A stretch of DNA of 64,000 bases from Synechococcus sp. A15-62. GTDB taxonomy: Bacteria > Cyanobacteriota > Cyanobacteriia > PCC-6307 > Cyanobiaceae. Position 1 is the first letter of the stretch, and each line of letters opens with the position of its first letter. The stretch lies in NCBI RefSeq assembly GCF_014280075.1, contig NZ_CP047950.1, forward strand, positions 1,116,001-1,180,000. The letters run 5' to 3'. The notes under the pieces were generated by a model. That model was not told the DNA's origin. It did not search any database and was given only the letters and a program-made list of their open reading frames with translations. This document shows positions 26,047-35,393 of the stretch, piece after piece. A program made the translations under genes and the position numbers.

Positions 26047-27834
26047 ATGACGCATCGCGACGTGGTGGTTTGGGGTGGTGGTTGCGGGGGCGTCGCTGCT
26101 GCACTGCAGAGCGCGAGATCAGGAGCAGAAACGGCACTGTTCACCCCTGGGCGCTGGCTCGGGGGCATGGTGAGTTCGGCAGGAGTTTGCGCGCCGGATG
26201 GCCATGAACTGACCTGTTGGCAAACCGGGATCTGGGGCGCCTTTCTGCGGCAGCTGGAGCTTGAGGAGCCGAGCGGGCTTGACCACAACTGGGTGAGTTG
26301 TTTCGGATACAGGCCGCAAACGGCCGAACGGATCCTGCAACGCTGGGTGGCAGCCGAGCCCAGGCTGGAGTGGCGTCCCCACTGCCGCTTGGAGCAGGTT
26401 CACGGCCAGCAGGGACGCCTCCACTCCCTGGAGATCCTCAGCGTGAAAGGCGTTGAAACTTTCTCAGCCGATGTGTTTGTGGATGGCAGCGACCTGGGAG
26501 ATCTGCTTGCCCTGTCGTCGGTTCCCTGCCGCTGGGGTTGGGAAGCCAAGGAGATGTGGGATGAACCCAGCGCCCCCGATCAGTCCCGGCTCGAGAGCGA
26601 CGCATTCTTTGAACAGCAACCGATTCAGTCACCCACCTGGGTGGTGATGGGTCAGTTGCGTGGGGAACTCGCTCCGCAGCGTGCCGCTGGGATCCCGCGG
26701 TTTCCATTTGATCGGAGCACCGACAGCTTCGGCCTCGAGAAAACCATCACCTATGGCCGTCTGCCCAGCGGCCTGGTCATGCTGAATTGGCCCCTGGAGG
26801 GCAACGACTGGCACAACGGCCTCGATCGATGCCTCAGCGCTGATGGTCAGGTTCGTGCGGAGCTGGACCAGGAGATGCAGCGGCACAGCAAGGATTTCCT
26901 GGCGGCGCTGGAGGAATGCAGCGACGGTTGGATCACTGCCGGCAACGCCTTTCCGGGTGAAGACCCCAGCCTGGCGTTGATGCCTTACTGGCGGGAAGGT
27001 CGGAGGCTGATGGGTCGATCAACGGTCACGGAACGTGACCTCCTGCCGATGTCCAGAGGAGCCCTGCGGGGACCGCTCCCGATCGATGCCCAGGGACGCT
27101 GCACCAGCATCGCTGTGGGCACTTATGCCAATGACCATCACTACCCGGGTGAGGACTGGCCCCTCGCACCGAAAAGTGTGCGTTGGGGTGGACGTTGGAG
27201 CGGTACGCCCTTCTGCATCCCCTTCGATGCCTTGATCTCAGACTCGATCCCCAACCTTGTGATGGCGGATAAAGGCTTCAGCGTCAGCCACATGGCCAAT
27301 GGAGCCACGCGGTTGCAGCCTTTGATCCTCAATCTGGGCCAGGTGGCGGGTCTGGCGGCGGCCATGGCCGTTCGCCAGAGCTGTGACCTTGGCGATCTTG
27401 AAGTTGAGTCGATCCAGTCAGCCCTGATCCACGAGCCCAAGGCCCCTGCAGCAGTTCTCCCGATCTGGGACTGGCCGCACTGGCATCCGCACTGGGTCAC
27501 GGCACAGGAGCAGGGCTTGGCTCAGCCTGAACACCTGGACGCCATGGGCTGCCTTTCAGGTTCTGAGGCCAGCATGCTGATGCCTCCTGGCATGAACCAG
27601 GCGCCACACCAGTCCCATGAGGTCGGTCTCAGTGGCGTGCTCACAGGCAACCTCCAGGAGGGCTACCAGCTGCAGACCTCTGAAGGGATCTGGCCTCTGA
27701 TCACCCTGGAACCGGCGATCCATCACTGGCTATCCGAACAGGATCACTCGGGCCAAACCCTGAACCTCCGCGGCATCAAAAACCCCTGGGGGCCTTGGGT
27801 CCGGGTCACCGGGGTTCTGGATCAAGCCAACTGA
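26047..27834 (+). CDS. FAD-dependent oxidoreductase (FAD_oxidored family)
   Basis: The 595-residue protein has a Rossmann nucleotide site VVVWGGGCGGVAAALQSARS at the very N-terminus, then GRWLGGMVSSAGVCAPDGHE. Late FAD contacts appear as NLVMADKGFSVSHMANGATR and LNLGQVAGLAAAMAVRQ. This architecture fits the FAD_oxidored (PF12831-like) family, whose substrates vary. No neighbouring gene indicates the substrate. It overlaps the convergent rnb gene by 13 nt. Confidence 0.82.
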   Translation: MTHRDVVVWGGGCGGVAAALQSARSGAETALFTPGRWLGGMVSSAGVCAPDGHELTCWQTGIWGAFLRQLELEEPSGLDHNWVSCFGYRPQTAERILQRWVAAEPRLEWRPHCRLEQVHGQQGRLHSLEILSVKGVETFSADVFVDGSDLGDLLALSSVPCRWGWEAKEMWDEPSAPDQSRLESDAFFEQQPIQSPTWVVMGQLRGELAPQRAAGIPRFPFDRSTDSFGLEKTITYGRLPSGLVMLNWPLEGNDWHNGLDRCLSADGQVRAELDQEMQRHSKDFLAALEECSDGWITAGNAFPGEDPSLALMPYWREGRRLMGRSTVTERDLLPMSRGALRGPLPIDAQGRCTSIAVGTYANDHHYPGEDWPLAPKSVRWGGRWSGTPFCIPFDALISDSIPNLVMADKGFSVSHMANGATRLQPLILNLGQVAGLAAAMAVRQSCDLGDLEVESIQSALIHEPKAPAAVLPIWDWPHWHPHWVTAQEQGLAQPEHLDAMGCLSGSEASMLMPPGMNQAPHQSHEVGLSGVLTGNLQEGYQLQTSEGIWPLITLEPAIHHWLSEQDHSGQTLNLRGIKNPWGPWVRVTGVLDQAN

Positions 27835-29852
27835 AGCTGAAGCTCACCGCGTACCGGGTCAGCACGACCCACCTTGAGTTCAAGAACGTCGCCAGGGGAA
27901 GGGTCGTCTGCAGAAACACAACCCACCAAATCCATGGCCAGATCGCTCACATGAACCAGGGCCAAGCGATCCTGCGGGCGCAACCAGCGCAGGAACACGG
28001 CCGTCCAGACGGTGTTGTGATGCTCGGCGAACCACACCTGCTGCCAGTGACGCTGATCCTCCCGGCTGATCTGAATGGATTGGCGCAATGGATCATCAAG
28101 ATCGTCAATCACTTCCCCAAGACGCTCTTCATCCATCGGTTCAAGCGCCGACAGCTGGGCAATGATCTGCCGGTGGGCGATGAGATCGGCGTAGCGTCGA
28201 ATCGGTGACGTCGCCTGCACATAGGCCTCAAGGCCGAGACTGAAATGGGGCATGGCCCGCGTACCCTGCACGCCACGGCTCAAGCAGCGCTTGATCGCCG
28301 CATCACGGGCTGGTCCCTCGGGGATTCGATCGAGTTCATCGCTTGAGGGCAGCTCCGCCGCAGGCTGACTGCGGAACGGCAGAGGCAGGTTGTGCTCTTG
28401 CCCAAAGCTGGCCACAACAGCACCCATCAGCAGCATCGCTTCACTCACCATTAGGCGCGACGGTGACGGGTCAATCACCTGCAGCGTCAAGGACCCATCG
28501 CTGCGGCGGAAGCGCCCTTCAGGCCGGTCAAACATCACGGCTCGTTTGGAGCGTCGCCAGCGCATGCGCTGCATCAACAGTCCCGAAAGATCCGAAAGGG
28601 CCTCATCTCCTGGAGGTGCCAACTCGATCAGCTCGTCGCCATCGCCGTACGTGAGGCCATAGCGGGGTCGTATCCAGCTGCGAGCAATCCGTTGCTCCAC
28701 CACAGCACCATCGGCATCGAGGTGAACAGCCACACTCAGGGCTGCACAGCGCTGCCCAGCTCGAAGGCTGAGGGGACCGGCAGCCAGTTCCAGAGGGAGC
28801 ATGGGCATCACACCCTCCGCCAGATACAAGCTTGTGGCCCGACGTCTGGCTTCCTGATCCAGGGGGGAGTCAATGTCGATCAGACGGCTGGGATCAGCGA
28901 TGTGGATCCAGATCCAATTGACGCCATCACGACTCTCCAGCGAGAGCGCATCATCAATTTCGCGGGTGCCTGCATCGTCCAGGCTGTAGGTGGCCAGGTG
29001 GGTGAGGTCGATGCGTTGCTCATCCCCAGGCAGTTCTTCTTCCGAAAGAGCAACAAGGCGATTCGCTTCCTCCACCAGATCAGAGGGAAAACGGCGCGAC
29101 CAGACGCTGCCTCTCAGGCCAATGGGCTCGTTGGGATCGAGCAACTCACGCACGATCAACCACTGCCGCAAATCGGCGGCATCCGATCCAATCGACAACG
29201 CTGCCGACCACTGCTGGAGATCAAGATCGGAACCCACCGCAGCGGGATTGTCTTTCAGCAACTGAATCCAGTGGCTGAAGCGCTCATCCCAAACCGGGTC
29301 CAGTTCCAGGCGTTCATCGTCGCTGAGGGCTCGCTCAGCTCGAAGTAACGCGAGCTGTCGTTGTTGATGCTGTTGCGCCTGCCGCTCAGCTCGGCGTTGG
29401 CGCCGCAGGCTGTCCCTTTCCTCGCGGGGGAGCGGTTGGATCAGACGGTCGCGACGCCAGCGGAACAGCTGTTGGTTCCCATGAAGCCAGGCCCACAACG
29501 CTGCCAGCCCAGCGAGGTTGAACGGGGTTAACACCAACTCGCCAAACTCCCAGAGACTTAATCGAGCCAATCCCCCCGGTTGATCCGTTTCCAACAGCTG
29601 CCAAGCCTCCACGACGGCCCGTGCTGATGGAGCGCTGTCCTGCACCTGCTCAGGAGCCGGTAAAGCACTGTTCTCGAAGCGATGCTCGGGATCAATGGCA
29701 ATCAGGTCGCGCAGGGGCAGGCCCTGGTCACGACGTTGACCACCAAAAGAAAGAACCGCCTTACTGCCCTTGATGGACAGAAGACGGCCGAATAGAGGAG
29801 AACCCTTGAGAACAACCGCGACGGTGTCTCCGGGTTGGATTGAGTTGTTCAA
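27822..29852 (-). CDS. rnb: Ribonuclease II/R-type exoribonuclease (catalytically intact)
   Basis: The 676-residue protein has an N-terminal beta-barrel-like region (GDTVAVVLKGSPLFGRLLSI), a charged helical linker (about 140-180), then the RNB domain. The catalytic motif LDDAGTREIDDALSLESRDG is intact (Asp292/293 and Asp300/301), as are WIHIADPSRLI and SPIRRYADLIAHRQ with its essential Arg. A short S1-like end follows. It degrades RNA 3' to 5'. It follows rpsR by 10 nt in a rpmG-rpsR-rnb cluster. Compare the residue-less paralogue at 4482-6803. Confidence 0.92.
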   Translation of the reverse strand: MNNSIQPGDTVAVVLKGSPLFGRLLSIKGSKAVLSFGGQRRDQGLPLRDLIAIDPEHRFENSALPAPEQVQDSAPSARAVVEAWQLLETDQPGGLARLSLWEFGELVLTPFNLAGLAALWAWLHGNQQLFRWRRDRLIQPLPREERDSLRRQRRAERQAQQHQQRQLALLRAERALSDDERLELDPVWDERFSHWIQLLKDNPAAVGSDLDLQQWSAALSIGSDAADLRQWLIVRELLDPNEPIGLRGSVWSRRFPSDLVEEANRLVALSEEELPGDEQRIDLTHLATYSLDDAGTREIDDALSLESRDGVNWIWIHIADPSRLIDIDSPLDQEARRRATSLYLAEGVMPMLPLELAAGPLSLRAGQRCAALSVAVHLDADGAVVEQRIARSWIRPRYGLTYGDGDELIELAPPGDEALSDLSGLLMQRMRWRRSKRAVMFDRPEGRFRRSDGSLTLQVIDPSPSRLMVSEAMLLMGAVVASFGQEHNLPLPFRSQPAAELPSSDELDRIPEGPARDAAIKRCLSRGVQGTRAMPHFSLGLEAYVQATSPIRRYADLIAHRQIIAQLSALEPMDEERLGEVIDDLDDPLRQSIQISREDQRHWQQVWFAEHHNTVWTAVFLRWLRPQDRLALVHVSDLAMDLVGCVSADDPSPGDVLELKVGRADPVRGELQLQLA

Positions 29853-29862
29853 CGCCCGAGGA

Positions 29863-30084
29863 TCAACCTTCGGGGTTCACAAAGGGCAGAAGGGCAACGA
29901 TGCGGGCACGCTTGACGGCGTTGGTGAGATCGCGCTGCTGCTTGGCGGTGAGGCCGGTGAGGCGACGGGGAAGGATCTTGCCGCGTTCTGTGATGAACTT
30001 CTTGAGAAGATCCACATCCTTGTAATCGATGGGATCACCGGGCTTGATCGGCGAAAGACGCTTCTTGAAGAAGGAGCTGGACAT
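29863..30084 (-). CDS. rpsR: 30S ribosomal protein S18
   Basis: The 73-residue basic protein is easily recognised by [20 protein letters not shown] and [20 protein letters not shown], then LLPFVNPEG. It binds 16S rRNA in the platform of the small subunit with S6. It lies between rpmG (38 nt upstream) and rnb (10 nt downstream), as in many cyanobacteria. Confidence 0.97.
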
Positions 30085-30122
30085 GACTCAGGAACGGATG
30101 GAGGAAAGACGGACCTGCAAGG

Positions 30123-30317
30123 TCACTTGATCTCCTTGTGGAGCGTGGACTTGTTGCAGTGGGGACAGAACTTTTTGATCTCCAGCCGTTCGGTGGTGTT
30201 CCGGCGGTTCTTTTCCGTCGTGTAGCGAGACACGCCGGGTGAACGCTTGGCGGGATTGGACCGGCATTCGGTGCACTCAAGAGTGATCACGATCCGGACG
30301 CCCTTGTTCTTGGCCAT
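30123..30317 (-). CDS. rpmG: 50S ribosomal protein L33
   Basis: The 64-residue protein begins [20 protein letters not shown] and has a zinc-ribbon pair CTEC ... [15 protein letters not shown] with [10 protein letters not shown] between. I used the ATG at 30317; the frame extends 14 codons upstream but the family starts here. It is the first gene of rpmG-rpsR-rnb and is divergent from pheT across 126 nt, which should hold both promoters. Confidence 0.96.
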   Translation of the reverse strand: MAKNKGVRIVITLECTECRSNPAKRSPGVSRYTTEKNRRNTTERLEIKKFCPHCNKSTLHKEIK

Positions 30318-30443
30318 AAAGGACGTTGCGCCGCAGGTGCGAAGCGAATTGACAAACATCGAGCTTACCCCCTGACCCGACAGGCCTTGGGCAGCTCTCC
30401 AAAGGGGACTTCCTAAGATCGCGCCCTGTCTGGCTTAGATCCG

Positions 30444-32867
30444 ATGCGGGTATCCATCTCCTGGCTGAAGCAGCTGGTCCAGGTGAATGAGTCCGTGGAC
30501 GATCTCTCCGAGCGTCTGTCGATGGCAGGCTTTGAGGTGGACGACGTTGACGACCTCAGCGCCCAGGCCCAAGGCGTGGTGGTTGGTCATGTGCTGGAGC
30601 GGGAGAAACACCCCAACGCCGACAAGCTGAGCGTTTGCAAGGTGGATGTCGGAGCTCAGGATCCCATCCAGATCGTTTGTGGTGCCGGCAACGTTCGTGC
30701 CGGGATCCATGTTCCGGTGGCCATGGTCGGAGCCACCCTCCCCGCCGTGGGTTTGACGATCAAAGCCGGCGAGTTGCGGGGTGTAGCCAGCAACGGAATG
30801 ATCTGCTCCCTGACCGAGCTGGGTCTGACGGAGCAATCCGACGGCATCGCCATTCTGGATGAGCTGGATGAATCGTTGCCGCCCAACGGGTCGCCTGTGG
30901 CGCCCCTGCTGGGTCTCGACGACACCGTTCTGGAGCTGGCCATCACCGCCAATCGCCCCGACGGCCTCTCGATGGTGGGTATCGCTCGCGAGGTGGCGGC
31001 CTTGACCGGTGGCAGCTTGAGCCTGCCCGAGGTGGATCTGAATCCCAGCACCAATCCGCTGACCACAGAACTGGACGGCTGCTTCTACACGATCACCAGG
31101 ATTGAGGGTGTGGACGGCTCCAAGCCCTCACCCACCTGGTTGCAGCAGCGCCTTGAGCGAGGTGGCGTGAACAGCGTCAATGCGGTGGTTGACGTCACCA
31201 ATCTGGTGATGCTCGAACAGGGGCAACCCCTCCACGCCTTTGATGCCGATGCGCTGGAACAACTGACCGGGCAACCGGTGGACGCCAAGAGTTTTGCGGT
31301 CCGTTCCGCCCGCGATGGGGAAATCTTCGTCGGTCTGGATGATCAGAAGCGAACCCTCGACAGCCGTGTGCAGGTCGTCACCTGCCATGACCGGCCTGTC
31401 GCCGTCGCAGGTGTGATGGGGAGTCTCGAGAGTGGGGTGACCGCCAGTACCCGGAACATCTGGCTGGAATCCGCCCTGTTTGCTCCGCCGAGGGTTCGCC
31501 AGTCCGCCCGGGCCTTGGGCTTGCGCACCGATGCCAGCAGCCGGTTCGAAAAAGGGTTGCCTGTGGAAATGACCCTGCCCTGTTCGGCCCGTGCTTCGGC
31601 CTTGTTGAGTCAGGAGTTTTCCTGCTCTGAGAGCGGCCGTTGGGTGGGCGGCACCGGTCCTGCAGAAGCGGGACCGGTGCTGTTGCGGCGCAGTGCCCTG
31701 CATCACCTGCTTGGCCCCCTCGATGCTGCCGATGGCCCGGAGGATCTGGATGACACCAGCATCGAAAACTGCCTGACAGCCCTCGGTTGCCAGCTCTCAA
31801 CCCATGAACAGGGGTGGGAGGTGATGGCGCCCCCATCGAGACGGCAAGACCTGCAGCGTGAAGTTGATCTGATCGAGGAAGTGGCTCGTCTTGTTGGTTT
31901 CGACCGATTCGGGGCTCATCTGCCGGATCCGCTGGAGCCCGGAGCACTCACACCGCGCCAGCAGGCGGAACGGCGTCTACGGCAGCTGTTATGTGCCACA
32001 GGGCTGCAGGAGGTCACCACCCTGTCTCTCGTGCCTGGTTCAGAGAAGGAACAGCGCATCGCCATCAGCAATCCGTTGTTGGCCGACACAAGCCATCTGC
32101 GCACCAACCTCTGGGAAGAGCACTTGCAGATCTGTGTTCGCAATCTGAAGGCGTCGCAGCGGGGTTGCTCCGTCTTTGAGATCGGCAACACCTACAGCGG
32201 ATCCCCGGAGGCCGTCAGCCAGACAGCGGTTCTGGCTGGTGTGATCTGCGGAGATCGACGCCTCTCCACCTGGGCAACCAGTGGCAAACCCCAGGCGCCC
32301 AACTATTTCCAGGCCCGTGGCGTTCTCACCCGGGTGATGGAGGCCCTGCAGCTGGAGCTGTCCGACCGTCGCCTGACAGACGACGCACGACTGCATCCAG
32401 GTCGGGCCGCCACCCTGGTGTTGGAGGGACGCCCCTTGGGCTGTTTCGGACAACTGCACCCAGCCATAGCTGAGGAGCTCGATCTTCCTGAAGCCACCTA
32501 TCTGTTCGAACTCGACCTTGCCCGACTGCTGGATGCCGCTACCCGCAGCAACCGCTGGACGCCGTCCTTCAAGCCCTTCCCAACCGTGCCGTTCAGCGAG
32601 CGGGATCTTGCCGTCATCGTCGACCGATCCAGTGCCGCTGCCGATCTGATCCAAGCCATCCGCAAGGCGGGCAAACCTCTTCTGGAGCAGGTGGAACTGG
32701 TGGATCGCTTTGAGGGCGAGCAGCTGGGCGACAACAAAGTGAGCCAAGCCTTCCGTCTGCGCTACCGCGGCAAGAACGAAACCCTCACCGACGACAAAAT
32801 TCAGCCCGTTCACGACAAGGTGCGTGCTGCTTTGAGCAAGCAGTTTCAAGCTGAGCTCAGGAGCTGA
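30444..32867 (+). CDS. pheT: Phenylalanyl-tRNA synthetase beta subunit
   Basis: The 807-residue protein shows the N-terminal tRNA-binding domain (VVVGHVLEREKHPNADKLSV) and the B3/4 editing domain (IEGVDGSKPSPTWLQQRLER ... VDVTNLVMLEQGQPLHAFDA). The B5 region, catalytic-like core and C-terminal anticodon-binding FDX-ACB domain (FPTVPFSERDLAVIVDRS ... FRLRYRGKNETLTDDKI) follow. It forms a heterotetramer with PheS, which is not in the window. The end overlaps rlmD by 11 nt. Confidence 0.96.
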   Translation: MRVSISWLKQLVQVNESVDDLSERLSMAGFEVDDVDDLSAQAQGVVVGHVLEREKHPNADKLSVCKVDVGAQDPIQIVCGAGNVRAGIHVPVAMVGATLPAVGLTIKAGELRGVASNGMICSLTELGLTEQSDGIAILDELDESLPPNGSPVAPLLGLDDTVLELAITANRPDGLSMVGIAREVAALTGGSLSLPEVDLNPSTNPLTTELDGCFYTITRIEGVDGSKPSPTWLQQRLERGGVNSVNAVVDVTNLVMLEQGQPLHAFDADALEQLTGQPVDAKSFAVRSARDGEIFVGLDDQKRTLDSRVQVVTCHDRPVAVAGVMGSLESGVTASTRNIWLESALFAPPRVRQSARALGLRTDASSRFEKGLPVEMTLPCSARASALLSQEFSCSESGRWVGGTGPAEAGPVLLRRSALHHLLGPLDAADGPEDLDDTSIENCLTALGCQLSTHEQGWEVMAPPSRRQDLQREVDLIEEVARLVGFDRFGAHLPDPLEPGALTPRQQAERRLRQLLCATGLQEVTTLSLVPGSEKEQRIAISNPLLADTSHLRTNLWEEHLQICVRNLKASQRGCSVFEIGNTYSGSPEAVSQTAVLAGVICGDRRLSTWATSGKPQAPNYFQARGVLTRVMEALQLELSDRRLTDDARLHPGRAATLVLEGRPLGCFGQLHPAIAEELDLPEATYLFELDLARLLDAATRSNRWTPSFKPFPTVPFSERDLAVIVDRSSAAADLIQAIRKAGKPLLEQVELVDRFEGEQLGDNKVSQAFRLRYRGKNETLTDDKIQPVHDKVRAALSKQFQAELRS

Positions 32868-34254
32868 CCCGTTTCAGCAGCGCCAACGACTCAAGGTGCG
32901 TTGTCTGGGGGAAGAAGTCCACGGGCTGGAGCACCTCCAGCTCGTAGGAACCTGATGGAGCGAGCAGAGCTTTCAGATCCCGTGCTTGCGTGGCGGGGTC
33001 ACAGCTGAGGTAGGCCACCACGGCAGGAGGCTGCTCAAGGATGCTGTCCACCACGCGTCGATCCAGACCCCGGCGCGGTGGATCCAACACCAGCGCCTGA
33101 CAGTCGTCCAGATGCGCAGCGAGGAGGTCTGCCACATCACCGGCATCAAAGGCACAGCGGGAGGAAAGGCCGTTGTGCATGGCATTCAGCCGGGCCTGCT
33201 CCACCGAGTCGGAATTGAGTTCCAGACCCTGAACATCAAAACCGGCCTTGGCCAGGGGCAGGGCAATGGTTCCGACGCCGCAATAAGCGTCGACCACCCG
33301 TGCGCCGGCGCACTGATTCAAGAGCCAGTCGGTGAGCCGCTGAACGATCCGTTCCGCCTGTGGCGTGTTCACCTGAACAAAGGTGGTGCTGCTGAGGGCG
33401 AGCTTGATGCCGCAGAACTGTTCCTCGATGGTGGGGACTCCAGCGAGGCAATGGGTGATGCGACCAAGCACGAGGTTGTTGGCCTTGGGTTGCAGGTTGA
33501 GGCAGACCCCTTTCACCTCAGGCCAACGCTCCACCCAGCTCTGAGCGAGATCCTCTAGGCCTCGAAGCTGAGCATGGCTGCTGATCAACGTGATCAACAC
33601 GTCTCCCGTTGCGCTGGCCAGACGAAGTCCGAGATGGCGCAGACCCTGGGCTTCAAGCAGGTCATGGTCCGCCGGCCACCCCCCTGCATCGAGGTCTTGC
33701 TTGAGAGGCTCCACCAACGCGTCCAGGCGTGGATCGAGCACCGGGCAGTGGTTCAGATTGACAATCTTGTGGGTCTTCGGTCGGAAGTAGCCGGCCTTCA
33801 GGCGTCCGTTCTGATCCCGCTTTAGAGGGATCAAGGCCCTGTTGCGGTAACCAAAGCAGCGTTCAGCATCAACAAGGGTGGCCGCAGGGGCAACATCAAT
33901 GCTCCCAATGCGCTGCATGGTCTGTTGAAGCTGCTGGGCTTTCCAACGGGTTTGGGCAGAGTCGTCCAGACGTTGCAGAGTGCAACCACCACAGTCATCG
34001 GCAAGGATGCAGGGAGGGCGACGCCGCTCTGCGGAAAACGAGATCTGGTCCACACGACGGCTCAACCAGCGCGACTTCTGACGTTGCTGCAGCTGAACGG
34101 TGGCGCGCTCCCCAGGCAAAAGATCAGGAACGACGATCACCCAGTTGTTCCAACGGGCCAGACCCTTGCCCTCGCGATCCAGGTCAACAGCCTCGAGCTC
34201 GATCGTGAGCCCGGGCCGCGGTTCAATGCTGTGCGGGCTGTCGACTTTGGTCAT
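32857..34254 (-). CDS. rlmD: 23S rRNA (uracil-C5)-methyltransferase, RlmD/RumA type
   Basis: The 465-residue protein has a TRAM domain (about 10-70), four cysteines for a 4Fe-4S cluster (CILADDCGGC plus NHCPVLDP), the SAM site VVDAYCGVGTIALPLAKAGF, and the catalytic motif AYLSCDPATQARDL preceded by LDPPRRGLD. It methylates C5 of a uridine in RNA. RlmD versus RlmCD specificity cannot be decided here. I used the ATG at 34254 rather than the TTG at 34278. It diverges from apcD across 100 nt. Confidence 0.9.
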   Translation of the reverse strand: MTKVDSPHSIEPRPGLTIELEAVDLDREGKGLARWNNWVIVVPDLLPGERATVQLQQRQKSRWLSRRVDQISFSAERRRPPCILADDCGGCTLQRLDDSAQTRWKAQQLQQTMQRIGSIDVAPAATLVDAERCFGYRNRALIPLKRDQNGRLKAGYFRPKTHKIVNLNHCPVLDPRLDALVEPLKQDLDAGGWPADHDLLEAQGLRHLGLRLASATGDVLITLISSHAQLRGLEDLAQSWVERWPEVKGVCLNLQPKANNLVLGRITHCLAGVPTIEEQFCGIKLALSSTTFVQVNTPQAERIVQRLTDWLLNQCAGARVVDAYCGVGTIALPLAKAGFDVQGLELNSDSVEQARLNAMHNGLSSRCAFDAGDVADLLAAHLDDCQALVLDPPRRGLDRRVVDSILEQPPAVVAYLSCDPATQARDLKALLAPSGSYELEVLQPVDFFPQTTHLESLALLKRVSS

Positions 34255-34268
34255 GCTCTCGGTTCCCT

Positions 34269-34282
34269 GCCATTGCAATGGC
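34269..34282. promoter_or_regulatory. Perfect 14-bp palindrome upstream of apcD
   Basis: GCCATTGCAATGGC is a perfect inverted repeat without spacer. It lies 15 nt upstream of the rlmD start and 72 nt upstream of the apcD start, in their shared control region. The form fits a dimeric transcription-factor site, but no known regulator is indicated. Confidence 0.4.
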
Positions 34283-34354
34283 GTAACACCCGGGCGGAGA
34301 TGGGTCTGGTGAACGGGTCGAGACCACTAAACTCCACGAAGCCTGCCCAGTTCC

Positions 34355-34849
34355 ATGAGCGTTGTCCGGGATCTCATCCTCCAGGCCGATGACGATCTGC
34401 GGTATCCCACCAGCGGAGAACTCCGCACCATGGTGGATTTCCTTGACCAAGGCGCCATGCGCGTTTCTGTGGTCAAGGTTCTGACCGAAAACGAAAAGAA
34501 GATCGTCGACGAATCCGCCAAGCAACTGTTTGGTCGCAAACCTGAATACGTCGCACCTGGCGGCAATGCCTATGGTCAGCGCCAGCGGGCCCAGTGCCTG
34601 CGCGACTACAGCTGGTATCTGCGTCTGATCACCTACGGAGTGCTGGCCGGCAGCACCGAAATGATCCAGGAGATCGGCCTGGTGGGTGCTCGTGAGATGT
34701 ACAACAGCCTCGGTGTTCCGATGCCTGGCATGGTCGAAGCGATGAAGTGCATGAAGGAGGCGTCCCTGTCGTTGTTGTCTGAACAGCAGGTGAAGCTCGC
34801 GTCTCCATACTTCGACTTCTTGATTCAGGGCATGCAGACGTCGACCTGA
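34355..34849 (+). CDS. apcD: Allophycocyanin-B alpha subunit ApcD
   Basis: The 164-residue phycobiliprotein subunit binds its bilin at Cys81 in AQCLRDYSWYLRLITYGVLA. ADDDLRYPTSGELRTMVDFL near the N-terminus and PGGNAYGQRQ are closer to ApcD than to ApcA, which has ARYLSPGEL. ApcD is a terminal emitter in the phycobilisome core and directs energy mainly to photosystem I or for state transitions. It is a single gene with a strong terminator 26 nt after the stop. Confidence 0.93.
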   Translation: MSVVRDLILQADDDLRYPTSGELRTMVDFLDQGAMRVSVVKVLTENEKKIVDESAKQLFGRKPEYVAPGGNAYGQRQRAQCLRDYSWYLRLITYGVLAGSTEMIQEIGLVGAREMYNSLGVPMPGMVEAMKCMKEASLSLLSEQQVKLASPYFDFLIQGMQTST

Positions 34850-34874
34850 TTCAGAGAACGACATCAGCAAAGAG

Positions 34875-34898
34875 CCGGGCCTACAAGCCCGGTTTTTT
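34875..34898 (+). terminator. Rho-independent terminator of apcD
   Basis: CCGGGC (34875-34880), loop CTACAA, GCCCGG (34887-34892), then six T residues. It lies 26 nt past the apcD stop. Confidence 0.92.
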
Positions 34899-35393
34899 AT
34901 TGCCAGCTATCTCAAATAAGATCAGTAACAAGACTCATAACAAGTCCCATACAAGATCAGCAATTCATCTTACGGATCTCAACGAACCAAGGCGAGACCA
35001 GGGATGGGTCCTGGAGCAATTCCCATGCGATCAATCCGAGACTCAGCCAGGCTCAAGCAGCAAGGGCAGAAAAACTGTGGATCTGACTGCGTACCTGTGT
35101 CTACTGCAGGTACGCCGACTCAAAAATGTTTATATCCACTGGTTTTTGAAGGCTCAACATGCTCCCTGGACTGGCCTTGGACTACAGCAAAAAGCAGCAA
35201 ACAGTGATTTTTTGCATGAGATCGGAACAGCAGAGGAATTCATGGATGCTGCAAACAAAACAACGCAAGATCTGAATCTTGAGAATTAGCGCTTATCTCA
35301 GTCGAGACAAGTTTTAAGTCTTGTTCTGCGTATCACCCAAGATCTGCAATTGTGATGATCAGACTATGCCCGATGGGTTGATTGAGTTGAGCC
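34899..35393. other. Gene-poor structured spacer between apcD and the YqhA-like gene
   Basis: This is the only non-coding stretch over 300 nt in the window, and it is richer in A+T than its surroundings. An open frame on the plus strand (34900-35289, 129 codons, TTG start, ending DLNLEN) shows no recognisable domain, and its start abuts the apcD terminator. A second short frame from ATG 35159 would encode 38 residues. The near-identical 14-mers CAAGATCAGCAATT (34953) and CAAGATCTGCAATT (35338) sit towards its two ends. It also holds a 9-bp inverted repeat (35089-35115) with an NtcA-like box, and two small hairpins (35266-35281 and around 35305-35327). A small RNA, short gene or decayed gene are all possible. 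Confidence 0.5.
35091..35104 (+). promoter_or_regulatory. NtcA-like box GTA-N8-TAC
   Basis: GTACCTGTGTCTAC matches the consensus of NtcA, the cyanobacterial nitrogen regulator. A weak -10 (TATATC, 35131-35136) follows after 26 nt, slightly longer than the usual about 22. The site overlaps a perfect 9-bp inverted repeat. A match of this kind is expected by chance about once in all the spacers of the window. Confidence 0.35.
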
